DNA of 64,000 nucleotides from Stictocephala bisonia (taxonomy: Eukaryota > Arthropoda > Insecta > Hemiptera > Membracidae), in the NCBI GenBank assembly GCA_035578905.1, contig JAQJVL010000524.1, positions 372,001-436,000 of the forward strand, read 5' to 3'. The notes beneath the pieces are model-generated. The model made no database searches, had not been told where the DNA came from, and was given only the letters and a program-made list of their open reading frames with translations. Below are positions 36,101-47,557 of the stretch, in pieces. Position 1 is the stretch's first letter, and the number at the start of each line of letters is the position of its first letter. Position numbers and translations under genes: made by a program.

Positions 36101-38870
36101 GTGTTAACGTCATGTCACTGTACGGTGTTAACGTCATGTCAATGTACGGTGTTAACGTTATGTCAATGTACGGTGTTAACGTTATGTCAATGTACGGTGT
36201 TAACGTCATGTCAATGTACAGTGTTAACGTCATGTCACTGTACGGTATTAACGTTATGTCAATGTACGGTGTGAACGTTATGTCAATGTCGGTGTTAACG
36301 TCATGTCAATGTACGGTGTTAACGTTATGTCAATGTACGGTGTTAACGTTATGTCAATGTACGGTGTTAACGTTATGTCAATGTACGGTGTTAAAGTTAT
36401 GTCAATGTACGCTGTTAATGTTATGTCAATGTACGGTGTTAACGTTATGTCACTGTACGCTGTTAACGTTATGTCAATGTACGGTGTTAACGTTATGTCA
36501 CTGTACGGTGTTAACGTTATGTCAATGTACGGTGTTAAAGTTATGTCAATGTACGCTGTTAACGTTATGTCAATGTACGGTGTTAACGTTATGTCACTGT
36601 ACGCTGTTAACGTTATGTCACTGTACAGTGTTAACGTTATGTCAATGTACGCTGTTAACGTTATGTCAATGTACGGTGTTAACGTTATGTCAATGTACGG
36701 TGTGAACGTTATGTCAATGTATGGTGTTAACGTTATGTCAATGTACGGTGTTAACGTTATGTCAATGTACGGTGTTAACGTTATGTCAATGTACGCTGTT
36801 AACGTTATGTCAATGTACGGTGTTAACGTTATGTCAATGTACGCTGTTAACGTTATGTCAATGTACGGTGTTAACGTTATGTCAATGTACGGTGTTAACT
36901 TTATGTCAATGTACGGTGTTAAAGTTATGTCAATGTACGCTGTTATCGTTATGTCAATGTATGGTGTTAACGTTATGTCAATGTACGGTGTTAACGTTAT
37001 GTCAATGTACGGTGTTAACGTTATGTCAATGTACAGTATTAACGTTATGTCAATGTACGGTGTTAAAGTTATGTCAATGTACGCTGTTAACGTTATGTCA
37101 CTGTACGGTTTTAACGTTATGTCACTGTACGCTGTTAACGTTATGTCAATGTACGGTGTTAACGTTATGTCAATGTATGGTGTTAACGTTATGTCAATGT
37201 ACCGTGTTAACGTTATGTCAATGTATGGTGTTAACGTTATGTCAATGTATGGTGTTAACGTTATGTCAATGTACGGTGTTAACGTTATGTCAATGTACGG
37301 TGTTAACGTTATGTCAATGTACGGTGTGAACGTTATGTCAATGTACGGTGTTAACGTTATGTCAATGTACGGTGTTAACGTTATGTCAATGTACGGCGTT
37401 AACGTTATGTCACTGTACGCTGTTAACGTTATGTCAATGTACGGTGTTAACGTTATGTCAATGTACGGTGTTAACGTTATGTCAATGTACCGTGTTAACG
37501 TTATGTCAATGTACGGTGTTAACGTTATGTCAATGTACGGTGTTAACGTTATGTCAATGTACGGTGTTAACGTTATGTCAATGTACGGTGTTAACGTTAT
37601 GTCAATGTACGGTGTGAACGTTATGTCAATGTACGGTGTTAACGTTATGTCAATGTACGCTGTTAACGTTATGTCAATGTACGGTGTTAACGTTATGTCA
37701 ATGTACGCTGTTAACGTTATGTCAATGTACGGTGTTAACGTTATGTCAATGTACGGTGTTAACGTTATGTCAATGTACGGTGTTAAAGTTATGCCAATGT
37801 ACGCTGTTATTGTTATGTCAATGTATGGTGTTAACGTTATGTCAATGTACGGTGTTAACGTTATGTCAATGTATGGTGTTAACGTTATGTCAATGTACGG
37901 TGTTAACGTCATGTCAATGTACAGTGTTAACGTTATGTCAATGTACGGTGTTAACGTTATGTCAATGTACGGTGTTAACGTCATGTCAATGTACGGTGTT
38001 AACGTTATGTCAATGTACGGTGTTAACGTCATGTCAATGTACGGTGTTAACGTTATGTCAATGTGCGGTGTTAACGTCATGTCACTGTACGGTGTTAACG
38101 TCATGTCAATGTACGGTGTTAACGTCATGTCAATGTACGGTGTTAACGTTATGTCAATGTACGGTGTTAACGTCATGTCAATGTACAGTGTTAACGTCAT
38201 GTCACTGTACGGTGTTAACGTTATGTCAATGTACGGTGTGAACGTTATGTCAATGTACGGTGTTAGCGTTATGTCAATGTACGGTGTTAACGTTATGTCA
38301 ATGTACGGTGTTAACGTTATGTCAATGTACGGTGTTAAAGTTATGTCAATGTACGCTGTTAACGTTATGTCAATGTACGGTGTTAAAGTTATGTCAATGT
38401 ACGCTGTTAACGTTATGTCAATGTACGGTGTTAACGTTATGTCAATGTACGCTGTTAACGTTATGTCAATGTACGGTGTTAACGTTATGTCAATGTACGG
38501 TGTTAACGTTATGTCAATGTACGGTGTTAACGTTATGTCAATGTATGGTGTTAACGTTATGTCAATGTACGCTGTTAACGTTATGTCAATGTACGGTGTT
38601 AACGTTATGTCAATGTACGGTGTTAACTTTATGTCAATGTACGGTGTTAACGTTATGTCAATGTACGGTGTTAACGTTATGTCAATGTACGGTGTTAAAG
38701 TTATGTCAATGTACGCTGTTAACGTTATGTCAAAGACGGTGTTAACGTTATGTCAATGTACGGTGTTAACGTTATGTCAATGTACGGTGTTAACGTTATG
38801 TCAATGTACGCTGTTAACGTTATGTCAATGTACGGTGTTAACGTTATGTCAATGTACGGTGTTAACGTTA
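33176..38870. repeat. 24-bp satellite array, about 237 copies
   Basis: The monomer is GTTAACGTTATGTCAATGTA followed by CGGT. The main variable sites are GGT/GCT, CAATG/CACTG, AACG/AAAG and GTTATG/GTCATG. The array keeps 24-bp register except for three one-base losses near 35168, 36290 and 38732. A 24-base period divides by three, so all frames on both strands stay open for hundreds of codons (for example MSMYGVNV and TLTPYIDI repeats). These are artefacts, not proteins. A variant-ordered block at 33270-33760 recurs at 35622-36112, and part of it recurs again at 36530-36740. Confidence 0.97.
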
Positions 38871-40325
38871 CTGAAGCTATAATGTATACAGTGTTACACA
38901 ACGAATGTCATTCGTGTACAGGTGCTTTGATTCCTTTGTGACACACATATAGGCTCTCACAGAGCTGAAATCATTACGGCTGTCACCAGACCTTTTGACA
39001 TGTATGATGACAGGGGGTTATTGGTATCGGTGCAGGGCTTGTATTGATCTTCATATATAAACACAAATCTTTATATAGAGGCCCAGCCGTGTATACTCGT
39101 ATATATCTGTGATATACGTCAAAGGGTCGGCTTTTGGCAGATTAGAAGGGATTAGAGTAATGATAGTAGATAAACGAGTGTAGTAATTGTTCTTAAGAAC
39201 GAAAAAACGTACTTACCACTCAATAGCCAGGGCAACTAATGAACCTACAGTTTTACGTGGAATTTAAACCACATTACATGATGCTCATCCATAGATTGCA
39301 GTAAAATATACGTTACCAGTTTACGTAAAAATTTGCATATTTTTATACGCCGTTCCGTAAATAAGTTAATTTGTATACGTGAACTTTCCATATACATAGT
39401 TAATTGTAACTGTTGTCTACTGATTTTCTTAATTAATTCACAGTTACGACTACGAAAATTACGAATTACAATTATTTCGTTAATGAAAAATACACTATAA
39501 TATAAGTAAAACAATCATAAATGATATCACCTAAGAGAGATAACACAGTTAAATACATTTAAAAATTGGTTACTAATATATTTACATCTTGACGATTACA
39601 AAAACAGAGAAACAGGTTTGACCTTCAACAATCAATAAACGTAAATCCATCCTTTGGATAAACTATGTAAAAACTGCAGCAATTATGTTGTAGAAGACGG
39701 TTAAACTTATTCCTACTACAGTCACCCTGTAACCCCCCCCCCCAAGGTTTACCTAGGAACAATCGTCTTATGTCTTGTAAGACACTTTATTTTTTCAAGG
39801 TTAATGAATTTGTGCTGTGTGATTCCTTGTTCATAATAAGTTCCATTATTCAACTTACAAGAATCATTTGTATGTTGAATAATGAAGGATTGCAATTATT
39901 GTGATAATTTAATATTTTTTTTGATTACAAGCTAATGTTTACTCCGTAAAAGGTTTGCAAAAATATATTGTTTCACAGTTAACGAGGGTAATTTAAATAC
40001 CAACCAAGCAACTTTGACATTTATATTGTATTTAATGATAAGAGTATGTTTAACATTTCCAACATGCTTATGTTTAATCAAGAGATGTTTGTTAAAGTTA
40101 TTGTCTTATCTGCATAACCAAATAATAAACTAACTATTCAACAAAATCTGGCCAGACACGTATACACAACATTAAAATATCTTAATCAAATTCTCAGTTT
40201 CTAGTTCTAATAACTACATCTCTCCATAAATTAAGTGTATCAAACTATTGTGTTAAGTGTATTTACATGGGTTGTTTTGATCTAATAATAATTCGAGACT
40301 ATTTTGTCTTTTCTATTGTTTTCAT
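38871..40325. other. AT-rich DNA between satellite and LTR retrotransposon
   Basis: No recognisable gene; a C11 run lies near 39733. ACAT at 40326-40329 is the left target duplication of the LTR element. Confidence 0.5.
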
Positions 40326-40329
40326 ACAT

Positions 40330-42311
40330 TGAGACCCATCCCCCCACCAAAGCTGGGAAGCGTGCCAACTGGGGGATGGCTCAAAACGAGTCAAGCGATG
40401 GGATCACGGATGGCAGTTGGAGGGTCAAAAATAAAACTCGGCAGCTGAGCAAAACTAATTTATATTTCAGAAGAACAAACAAAACTGGCAGGCGGAAGGC
40501 CACAATATAAATAGGCAGAAGGCCACAATATAAATTCGCACTTAAATAAATAACAAACACACTAAAATTAACGAGATAAAGACAAAAGCCACAAAAACAA
40601 CAAACTCTACAAATACCAAAATTACCAATTAACAACTACATGGCCTATCTGCAGCCTAGCCAGAGACACCCAAAACGTAAGAAAATTTTAATGCCCAAAT
40701 AAAAGTGAAAATTTAGAACTTTTGGCTCACCACAATTAAACCGGCAATTTAGCCCACATCCCATGATTCCACCGGGGCCAGGGAGTAAGCCGGAATCCCT
40801 GGGCAGCTCCGAATAAGAAAGTTAAGTAAAAGTACAATAAGCCCCTTTTGGTGAAAGTTTAAAAATTAAATAATTTAAAAGAAAATATAACACGGTACCG
40901 TTCGAGTAAAAATTCACTTCAAAACACCCCTAATACACTTAACAAAATAAATAAATGACAAATAACTAGGCCTAAACATATAAATAAATAATAACCTGAT
41001 CTAACAATGGGGACCTAACAAATATAAAAATCTAAACAAATGTAACAAGAAAATAAACTAATTAAACTAAATAACGATAAATATTAACACTAAAAGTTCT
41101 TTTTTTTTCTTTGTATTTTAAGTTTTTTTTTTATTTTTCCCTTTAATAAAAAAAATCATATAGGTCCCCCCATGGCTGTTTCATAAACCTTTCAGTCTTT
41201 AGGCCTAGGCCTCAATGAATAGTTCGGCACCTTTTTTTTCTTTTTCTTTATATTTCACTTTTTTTTCTTGTAAATATCCAACATCAAAACCCCCAGCTCA
41301 GCCGCCGGGAAACAAAAACATGGAACGCACTGACCTGAGGACTGAAGACTTCTACCCAAAGAAGTAGGGAGGGCAGAGAGGGCACAGCTCGCTCAATCAC
41401 ATGGTCCCCAGGCCAGGCTCGCAGTTTGGAAGGTGGAACTTTACCCGGACGACAGGCTGAGGGTGAAACGTCCTACTCAAGGACCCTGGACTGGAAGGCC
41501 AAACACAGCAATTAAAAATAGTCCAGCCACAACAACAAAAATACTACACATGACCTCTAATACACGAAATGGCAACAAAACAGGAACAGACAAAATTGTA
41601 CGTGATTAAAGCACACTAGAAAATGTAAGATTAACTTTAGGCTATGAATAATTATGTTGGCAAACTCAGATTTAAAACCAATTACAAGTTAACAAATTAC
41701 CAAAGAATAAATTACGTATATGAACTAAAAATGACAAACTGAAAACTAGGCTATGGATACAGGAGCAATAGGTTATAACATGAAAATCAAACGGTACAGC
41801 TAGGCTAGGTAATTGGCAAAGAACAAAACTACGGTAAATTGGTAACTCCAACTGTAAAAAGGCTCAACCAAACATTATACAGAATTACAATTGAAAATAA
41901 AACAAGCTATAATAAAGCAATTACTGGTAAAACTGTAACATTGAGCACATGGCTTTAACCTAGTCTGAGAAACATCTAGACAAAGAACACAAATTTAACA
42001 AAACTCTGAAAACACAAGCAAGAACGATTAATGTTATTGAAACAAAACTCACCAAAAGGGTGATTAGATATTAAAACTTACAAAATGAACACTTACGTTT
42101 TAGTGTGTCTAGCCGATCATAATGAAATTCTGAAGGCAGCACAAGACAACTGAACAGACAGGCCAACCTGACCGAAGCTGGACCCAGGAATGAACGAAAC
42201 CGGGCCAACGGCCACCAAAGTACGTGAAACGCAGGGCATGAGCGATCTCAGGCAGCCCGGCAGCCAACGACGAAAAAAAAACGAAATGTACCGGTCAAAA
42301 GACCCGGTACA
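40330..42311 (-). repeat. 3' LTR of the Ty3/gypsy element
   Basis: Nearly identical to 47558-49544 for most of its length. Between about 41805 and 42000 it diverges sharply from the other LTR, whereas both flanks are nearly identical. The minus-strand start is TGTACCGGGTC. Confidence 0.95.
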
Positions 42312-42322
42312 ACCTCCCTCTG
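42312..42322 (-). other. Polypurine tract
   Basis: Minus strand GCAGAGGGAGGT lies directly before the 3' LTR TG, the expected plus-strand primer site for reverse transcription. Confidence 0.7.
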
Positions 42323-42544
42323 CAAAACCTCAACACACCCAGGCAGGGGAGAAAACTCGGTACCTCAGGGAACCAAGAGGAAGAAGAAGAAACCTCCAAA
42401 GAGTGGTGCTCCAAGGACGCCAAAGAGAATCTAAGAGGGGAAACCCCTCGAACAGGGAGCGAACTACCCTGACTGTCGGGCCCGACAAGAAAAAAAAGAG
42501 AGAGAGAGACTCTCTCAGAACAGCCACCTAGGGCGCAGAGGTGA
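42323..42544 (-). other. Short pol-to-PPT 3' untranslated region
   Basis: About 220 bp between the pol stop and the polypurine tract, with a purine-rich (AG)n patch near 42496-42510. No frame of its own is supported. Confidence 0.6.
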
Positions 42545-45109
42545 TCAATCTCTTTGCCCCAAGAAACCCCCAGGAACACCAACTCCTGGATCAACCGTTC
42601 CCCGGAAAGCCTTAAGCTGGGACACATGGGCTTTCCTGAACACCCTGCCTGACTGGGGATCAACCAGCAGAGCAGTCACCGGTGACAAAAACCTGTCGAT
42701 GCGGTGGGGACCAGACCACCGATAGCACAACTTTGCAGCTCTTCGTTCCGCGGCCGAACTGACCGGGTGAGCTTGACAAAGAACCAGATCTACAACCTGA
42801 AAAGGGTTAGGAGTACGACCCTTATCATACCTCCTCCTTACTCTCTCTCTAGCACGTAGCAGGTTGCGCCGAGCAGCCCGCCACGTGGACACTACGTCAG
42901 TGGCACCTGGCGTAGTTAGAAGATCCTCTAGCCTCCACAAGTTGGACAAAGGGTTGTTAGGAGGGTAGCCATGTAGAATTTCGAAGGGAGTGGCATTGTG
43001 ACTCTCATGCTTGGAAGAATTGAAAGCAAACTGGAGCCAAGAGAGACTCTCATCCCAGGTGTTCTGCTTCTCAGCATGGAAGGTAATAAGGGCAGACCGA
43101 AGATTGCGGTTGAACCGCTCTGCATGAGAAGGCTGTGGGTAATACGGAGAGGTAGTCACATGCCTGATACCATTGCCAAAACAGAACCTACGAAACTCGT
43201 GTGAGGTAAACTGGCTACCGTTGTCGGACACAAGAGTGGAAGGCACACCAAAGTGCTGGAAGAGTTGGGACTGGAGAGCACGGATGGTGAGCTTAGCCGT
43301 GGCACTCCGAAGTGGGAAAAGCCAAACGAACTTCGAGAAAGCATCCACACAAACAAGTAGGTAGGAGCTACCTGACTTGCTACGGGGAAAAGGACCCACG
43401 TAGTCGATGAACACCTTCTCAAAAGGACGCTCGGCCACTTCAGAAGATAACAACCCTAACCTTGCATTCTGACTAGGCTTGCTGAGAGAGCACAGGTGAC
43501 AAGCCCGCACTCTGCCAGCAACATCCCGGTCCATGCCCTTCCAGATGAAGTACCTACGAATCTTAGCGATGGTCTTATGAATGCCAAGATGACCGCCCAC
43601 AAGAGAAGAGTGATAATATTGAAAGACCATCGGTACTAGATGACTAGGCAGCACTACACGGGGTTCACCCCTCTGTCGAGGACGGCAACAGAGTACCCCT
43701 TTGGACAGAAAATAGGGAGGGTGGGCACCTCCCTCTTGAAGCTCACCTAAGATGACTGACTGCTCGGGATCTTTCTGCTGATGGGACAGTAGGTCGTCGA
43801 AAGCCAGAGGAAAATCCAGAAGAACAGCACCACACTGAGCAACAGCCTCAGTAGGTGGATCACTGGGTTCTTGATACATGCGGGAAAGAGCATCCGCGAT
43901 GACATTCTGGGTACCCCTAAGATGTTGGACTCGGAACTTAAAAGCGGAAATTTTGACCACCCAGCGACCAATTTTCCCAAGCTGTCTGGGATGGGCAAGA
44001 AGCCAAGATAGTGCCTGATTGTCCGTCTCCAGCAAGAACTCAGCGTGTTCCAAGAAACGCCGAAACTTGTCCGTACCAAAGACAACAGCCAGACACTCTA
44101 AATCATAGATGGAAGAAGCTTTCTGTTCCTGGTGAGACAACGTCCTCGAAGCAAAAGCGATGGGCTGCCTGACCCCATAAAACTCCTGAGAAAGAACAGC
44201 AGCAATGGCGGAGGAAGAGGCATCAGTCTGAAGAATAAATTCTCTGCTGAAATCAGGCATACGCAGGACAGGAGGTTGCATGATAGCCTCCTTGAGGGCA
44301 TCAAAGGCAGTCTGCTGAGCTTGGCCCCACACAAAAGGGACACCTTTCTTCCGCAACTCGTTCAACGGGGCAGCAAGCTCGGCCACGTTAGGGATGAAGC
44401 GACGGTAAAAATTCACCATCCCCACAAAACGGGCAATCCCCTTGGCATCTCTGTGAGGAGGAAAATCCCGAATGCCCTTGGTCCTCGCAGGATCAATGCA
44501 GACGCCTCGAGAAGATATCAGATGACCCAGAAAAGAAATCTCAGGACGAGCAAAAGTGACTTTCTCTGGATTGACGGTAAGGCCAGCTGATTTAAGGCGA
44601 CTAAGAACTTCCTCCAGATGTTGCATGTGTTCCCCGAAAGTCTCACTGTAGACAAGAAGGTCGTCCAGGTAATTGAAGACAAACTTGAACTTCACATCAT
44701 GGAAGATGGAATCAAGCAGACGAGTAAGAGTCTGGGCACCCACAGCAAGACCCATAGGAACCCTAGTGAACTGATAGAGATTCCAGGGAACACAGAAGTT
44801 AGTCATAGGCCGTGATTCCTTCTTCAATGGAATCTGATGGTAGGCCTGGTTCAAATCAAAAACACTGAAAAACTTAGCCTTACCGAACCAATCAAACGCA
44901 GAATGCAAATCAGGCAGAGGTACCGAGTCAATAGCGACCTTAGCGTTGAGCCTCCGATAATCCATCACAAGCCTAGACTTACCATTAGGCTTGGGCACAA
45001 GAAAAGCTGGACTGGCATAAGCGGAACGAGACGGTTCAATCACACCCTTGCTCAGAAGATCTTCAATCATAGCCCTCATAACCTCCATCTTTGGGGGAGC
45101 AAGTTTTTA
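42545..45109 (-). CDS. pol: Ty3/gypsy pol: reverse transcriptase, RNase H, integrase
   Basis: 847 residues open from the methionine at 45088 to the stop at 42545. The reverse transcriptase has SAYASPAFLVPKPNGKSRLV at about 23-42, catalytic aspartate 78 in FSVFDLNQAYHQIP and YLDD at 140-143. RNase H has D289 (LQTDASSS), E331 (YDLECLA), D356 (ETDNQAL) and D399 (ADALSR). Integrase has the HHCC finger (H500, H504, C530, C533) and the DDE triad D562 (FIDYVGPF), D622 (LVSDNGSQF) and E657 (HAERFN), followed by a GPY/F-like region near 785-830 (RWSGPHRIDRF). All catalytic residues are present. The methionine is probably not the true start. In the same frame, a TAA at 45107-45109 lies just upstream of it, and family alignment places polyprotein sequence further upstream in this frame, then in the protease frame after a one-base shift. 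Confidence 0.95.
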
Positions 45110-45786
45110 CGGATGACTTCTAACTGGCTGAGAATCGGTGAGGTGGATCTCATACTCCAGAAGAGAAGTGACCCCAAGCTCGGCGTAAGCACATCAGGAA
45201 ACCGCAAACACAGCCTCCCAATGGCCTCCGCCTGCTCAGGGGGGAGATGACCAACTGGATCCACCTTGGGTTGTTCGGGCTCACAACCCACCTCTCTGAC
45301 TGCAGGAGGGCCGTCAGAATCACCTACTAGAGGCACCAAAACTCGCCGATTGAACCTGAAAAACATCTGGCGCTTCTGGAGGTCAAGCACCATACCACTC
45401 TTAGAAATGAAGTCTGCCCCTATGATACAAGAAACCGCCAGGTCCTTGGCAACAAGAAAACCCCACCTCCAGGAAAATCCTTCAATTTTAAAATGTAAAA
45501 ACGCCTTAAGAAGTATAGGTAGAGGAGTTTGGGATGCCGTCCAGCACGTAATAGAAGAAGGCTCGGTGTGCCTGACAAGTCCTAAGGCGTCAAGGGACTC
45601 AAAAAGAGAAAGGCTGATGATACAGCATGCCGAACCAGAATCAAGAAGGGCTCGACACACCGTACCACCAAAAGAAACAAAAACGCCAGGACACACCGAG
45701 GTGACCGCACTAAGTCCCAGGGAAGCCATGCCAGCAAGGCCCGAAAAATCCCCGACACTCCTGCTATGGGCACGTGTCAGAGGCAA
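45076..45786 (-). CDS. Ty3/gypsy protease and pol N-terminal linker, frame broken before reverse transcriptase
   Basis: 236 codons. An aspartic protease is shown by CRALLDSGSACCIIS (the DSG active site, about residues 44-58) and the later SCIIGADFI flap-side motif (about 138-146). These are the usual retropepsin landmarks. The frame lies 33 bases after the gag stop in a different phase, so gag-protease expression would need recoding. Near 45170 a one-base loss moves the conserved linker before the reverse transcriptase into the pol frame; the last 30 or so residues read here are out of frame and not meaningful. A stop at 45107-45109 adds a second lesion. Confidence 0.85.
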   Translation of the reverse strand: MPLTRAHSRSVGDFSGLAGMASLGLSAVTSVCPGVFVSFGGTVCRALLDSGSACCIISLSLFESLDALGLVRHTEPSSITCWTASQTPLPILLKAFLHFKIEGFSWRWGFLVAKDLAVSCIIGADFISKSGMVLDLQKRQMFFRFNRRVLVPLVGDSDGPPAVREVGCEPEQPKVDPVGHLPPEQAEAIGRLCLRFPDVLTPSLGSLLFWSMRSTSPILSQLEVIRKNLLPQRWRL

Positions 45787-45818
45787 ATGGCCACGGTCAG
45801 TCGCAACAACGCGGGGAG

Positions 45819-47153
45819 CTACTGTGGAGGCAACCCCCCGCGCTGAGCGTTTCCCGCCCCACGACCTCGAGCACGTGGACAGTCACGCCGAATGTGACCA
45901 GGTTGGCCACAAGCAAAGCACACAACAGGAGGCCGAGAACCACGACCCCCCACTGGCTGACTCACACCTACAGACATAGCCGGTCGACGGGTGGGGAGAG
46001 CACGATGACTCTCAGAATCCCTCCCTTGCTGGTCTGAGAACTGCACGCTGCGCGAAACAATGCACAGCTGATGCAGCTCCCGAAAAGTCGAAGGAACACC
46101 AGCAAAAACTAGCCTACACCGTTCTTCAGGCGAAATGCCATCCAGGATGACACGAACGGTGTCAGCTTCCGAAAGTGTGAGGCGCAACGCTTGACGAGCT
46201 TCCTTGACTGAAGAGAAATAGACTGCCAGAGACTCGCCCCTACCCTGCGACCGATAAAATCTGTCCATGACCATCCTCTCCCTGAGTCGAATGGGAAGAA
46301 ACGACGACAGTAACTCTCGATGGAACGAGTCCACCGAGGCATCACTGGCCAAGACAGAACTCAGCAACTCCCCAACGGGACCTCTGCAATACGGGAAAAT
46401 CAGACGAAGCAAGTCCCCAGCCTGCATGCCGGGCATCTCACTAAGTCTGAGAAAGGCCACTAGGAACTTAAGAAGCTCCTCCGGATCCATCCCATCGATC
46501 ACAGGGAGATTCTGGATCATGGGCGTGAGAGGGTTAGGTAGCTTGTGGTAGCTCAGCTGCAGAAGAGCAGGTGAACACAAAGAAGCAGAAGGAACGGCAG
46601 CTGGAGCCGAACCACAAGCAACCTCAACAGAAACGCCTGCAGGCTCAGAAGAAACCTCAGGCACAGTGAGAGCCATTGTCTCAGCCTGCGGCATCGACAC
46701 GTTGGGCGAAAGCGCAAAAGTAGGCCGCTGACCCAGACCCGTAGGAGTCGTGGAACCGGAGAGTGCCTGAAAAATCTCATCCAGCCTAGACACACTCTCC
46801 AAGATCCACGCCCTATCCGACGGTTCCAACCCCGGTGCCCGGTTGACCAGCCTTAAACGGGCAAGCAGATGCCCCAAACGTGCAAGACGGCAGGCCCGGT
46901 CACGACCTACTGGAGGTTCAAACTGCAAATCTTCCAAAACCCCTTCCCAATCTTCCACCTTGCGTTTACAAACAGACAACTCATCACCAACCCCCAGTAG
47001 ATCAGACCAATACACCGCCGTACCCGCGGACAACTTCTCCCGCAGCAACCTCCGGAGATTCAGAACATCACCCTCCGGAGTCACACCACGCGACCTCAAC
47101 TCAAATATCAACTCCTCCTTCACCAGGAGGGCAACATTCTGCAGATAGGCCAT
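45819..47153 (-). CDS. gag: Ty3/gypsy Gag with CCHC zinc knuckle
   Basis: 444 residues from the methionine at 47153 (MAYLQNVALLVKEEL). An in-frame upstream methionine at 47198 would add 15 hydrophobic residues resembling translated leader, so the inner start is preferred. The central part (NPLTPMIQNLPVIDGMDPEE through LRERMVMDRFYRSQGRGESL) is the retrotransposon Gag capsid-like region with the RFYRSQGRGESLAVYF motif typical of gypsy Gag. The C-terminus has one CCHC knuckle, CFACGQPGHIRRDC (about 412-425), followed by an Arg/Gly-rich tail. Gag packages the RNA and forms the particle. The frame is intact, unlike pol, so it could still be expressed. Confidence 0.92.
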   Translation of the reverse strand: MAYLQNVALLVKEELIFELRSRGVTPEGDVLNLRRLLREKLSAGTAVYWSDLLGVGDELSVCKRKVEDWEGVLEDLQFEPPVGRDRACRLARLGHLLARLRLVNRAPGLEPSDRAWILESVSRLDEIFQALSGSTTPTGLGQRPTFALSPNVSMPQAETMALTVPEVSSEPAGVSVEVACGSAPAAVPSASLCSPALLQLSYHKLPNPLTPMIQNLPVIDGMDPEELLKFLVAFLRLSEMPGMQAGDLLRLIFPYCRGPVGELLSSVLASDASVDSFHRELLSSFLPIRLRERMVMDRFYRSQGRGESLAVYFSSVKEARQALRLTLSEADTVRVILDGISPEERCRLVFAGVPSTFRELHQLCIVSRSVQFSDQQGRDSESHRALPTRRPAMSVGVSQPVGGRGSRPPVVCFACGQPGHIRRDCPRARGRGAGNAQRGGLPPQ

Positions 47154-47557
47154 CTCTAACGCAACAATTCTCAACAATATACACAAAAAAAACGACAACT
47201 CCAGGGTCCAAGACGAGCAAACCCCTCAGCCTACCGAGCCACTGCCGACCACTCCAATCCACCCATGAAACCCATTCAAAACAGTAACCAAGCGGATTGT
47301 CTAGTTTTTTTTATTTATTTATTTTTTTTTTATATATATATAAGTTAAATTATTTATTTGGGTTTTCTAATTGTTTTTCTTTTTAAATAATTTTTATTTA
47401 TATCTTATTATTATTTTTTTTTTTTTTGTAATACCAAGACACCTTGACGGTTGGTCGGCCAACCATGGCCTACTAACTGGCAAACACCCACCGTCAACAA
47501 CCAAGAGAGATTTTTTTTTTTTTTTTTTTTTTTAGGCAACCACGCTCTGCTACCAAT
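47154..47557 (-). other. 5' untranslated leader of the LTR element
   Basis: About 400 bp between the 5' LTR and gag, with several long A/T homopolymer runs (minus-strand poly-A near 47411-47426 and 47511-47533). No frame. Confidence 0.75.
47545..47555 (-). promoter_or_regulatory. Primer-binding site, initiator tRNA-Met
   Basis: Minus strand TGGTAGCAGAG starts two bases inside the 5' LTR and is the exact complement of the last 11 bases of eukaryotic initiator tRNA-Met (CTCTGCTACCA). The following CGTGG diverges from it. Confidence 0.8.

Noticed and set aside
33043..38941. Very long open frames (up to 859 codons) on both strands that look like repeat proteins
   Set aside because: They are the translation of a 24-bp satellite; frames are open on both strands and in several phases and are broken only at three one-base losses.
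42190..46551. Plus-strand frames antisense to the Ty3/gypsy gag-pol
   Set aside because: Shadows of the higher-GC coding sequence on the minus strand; no domain similarity.
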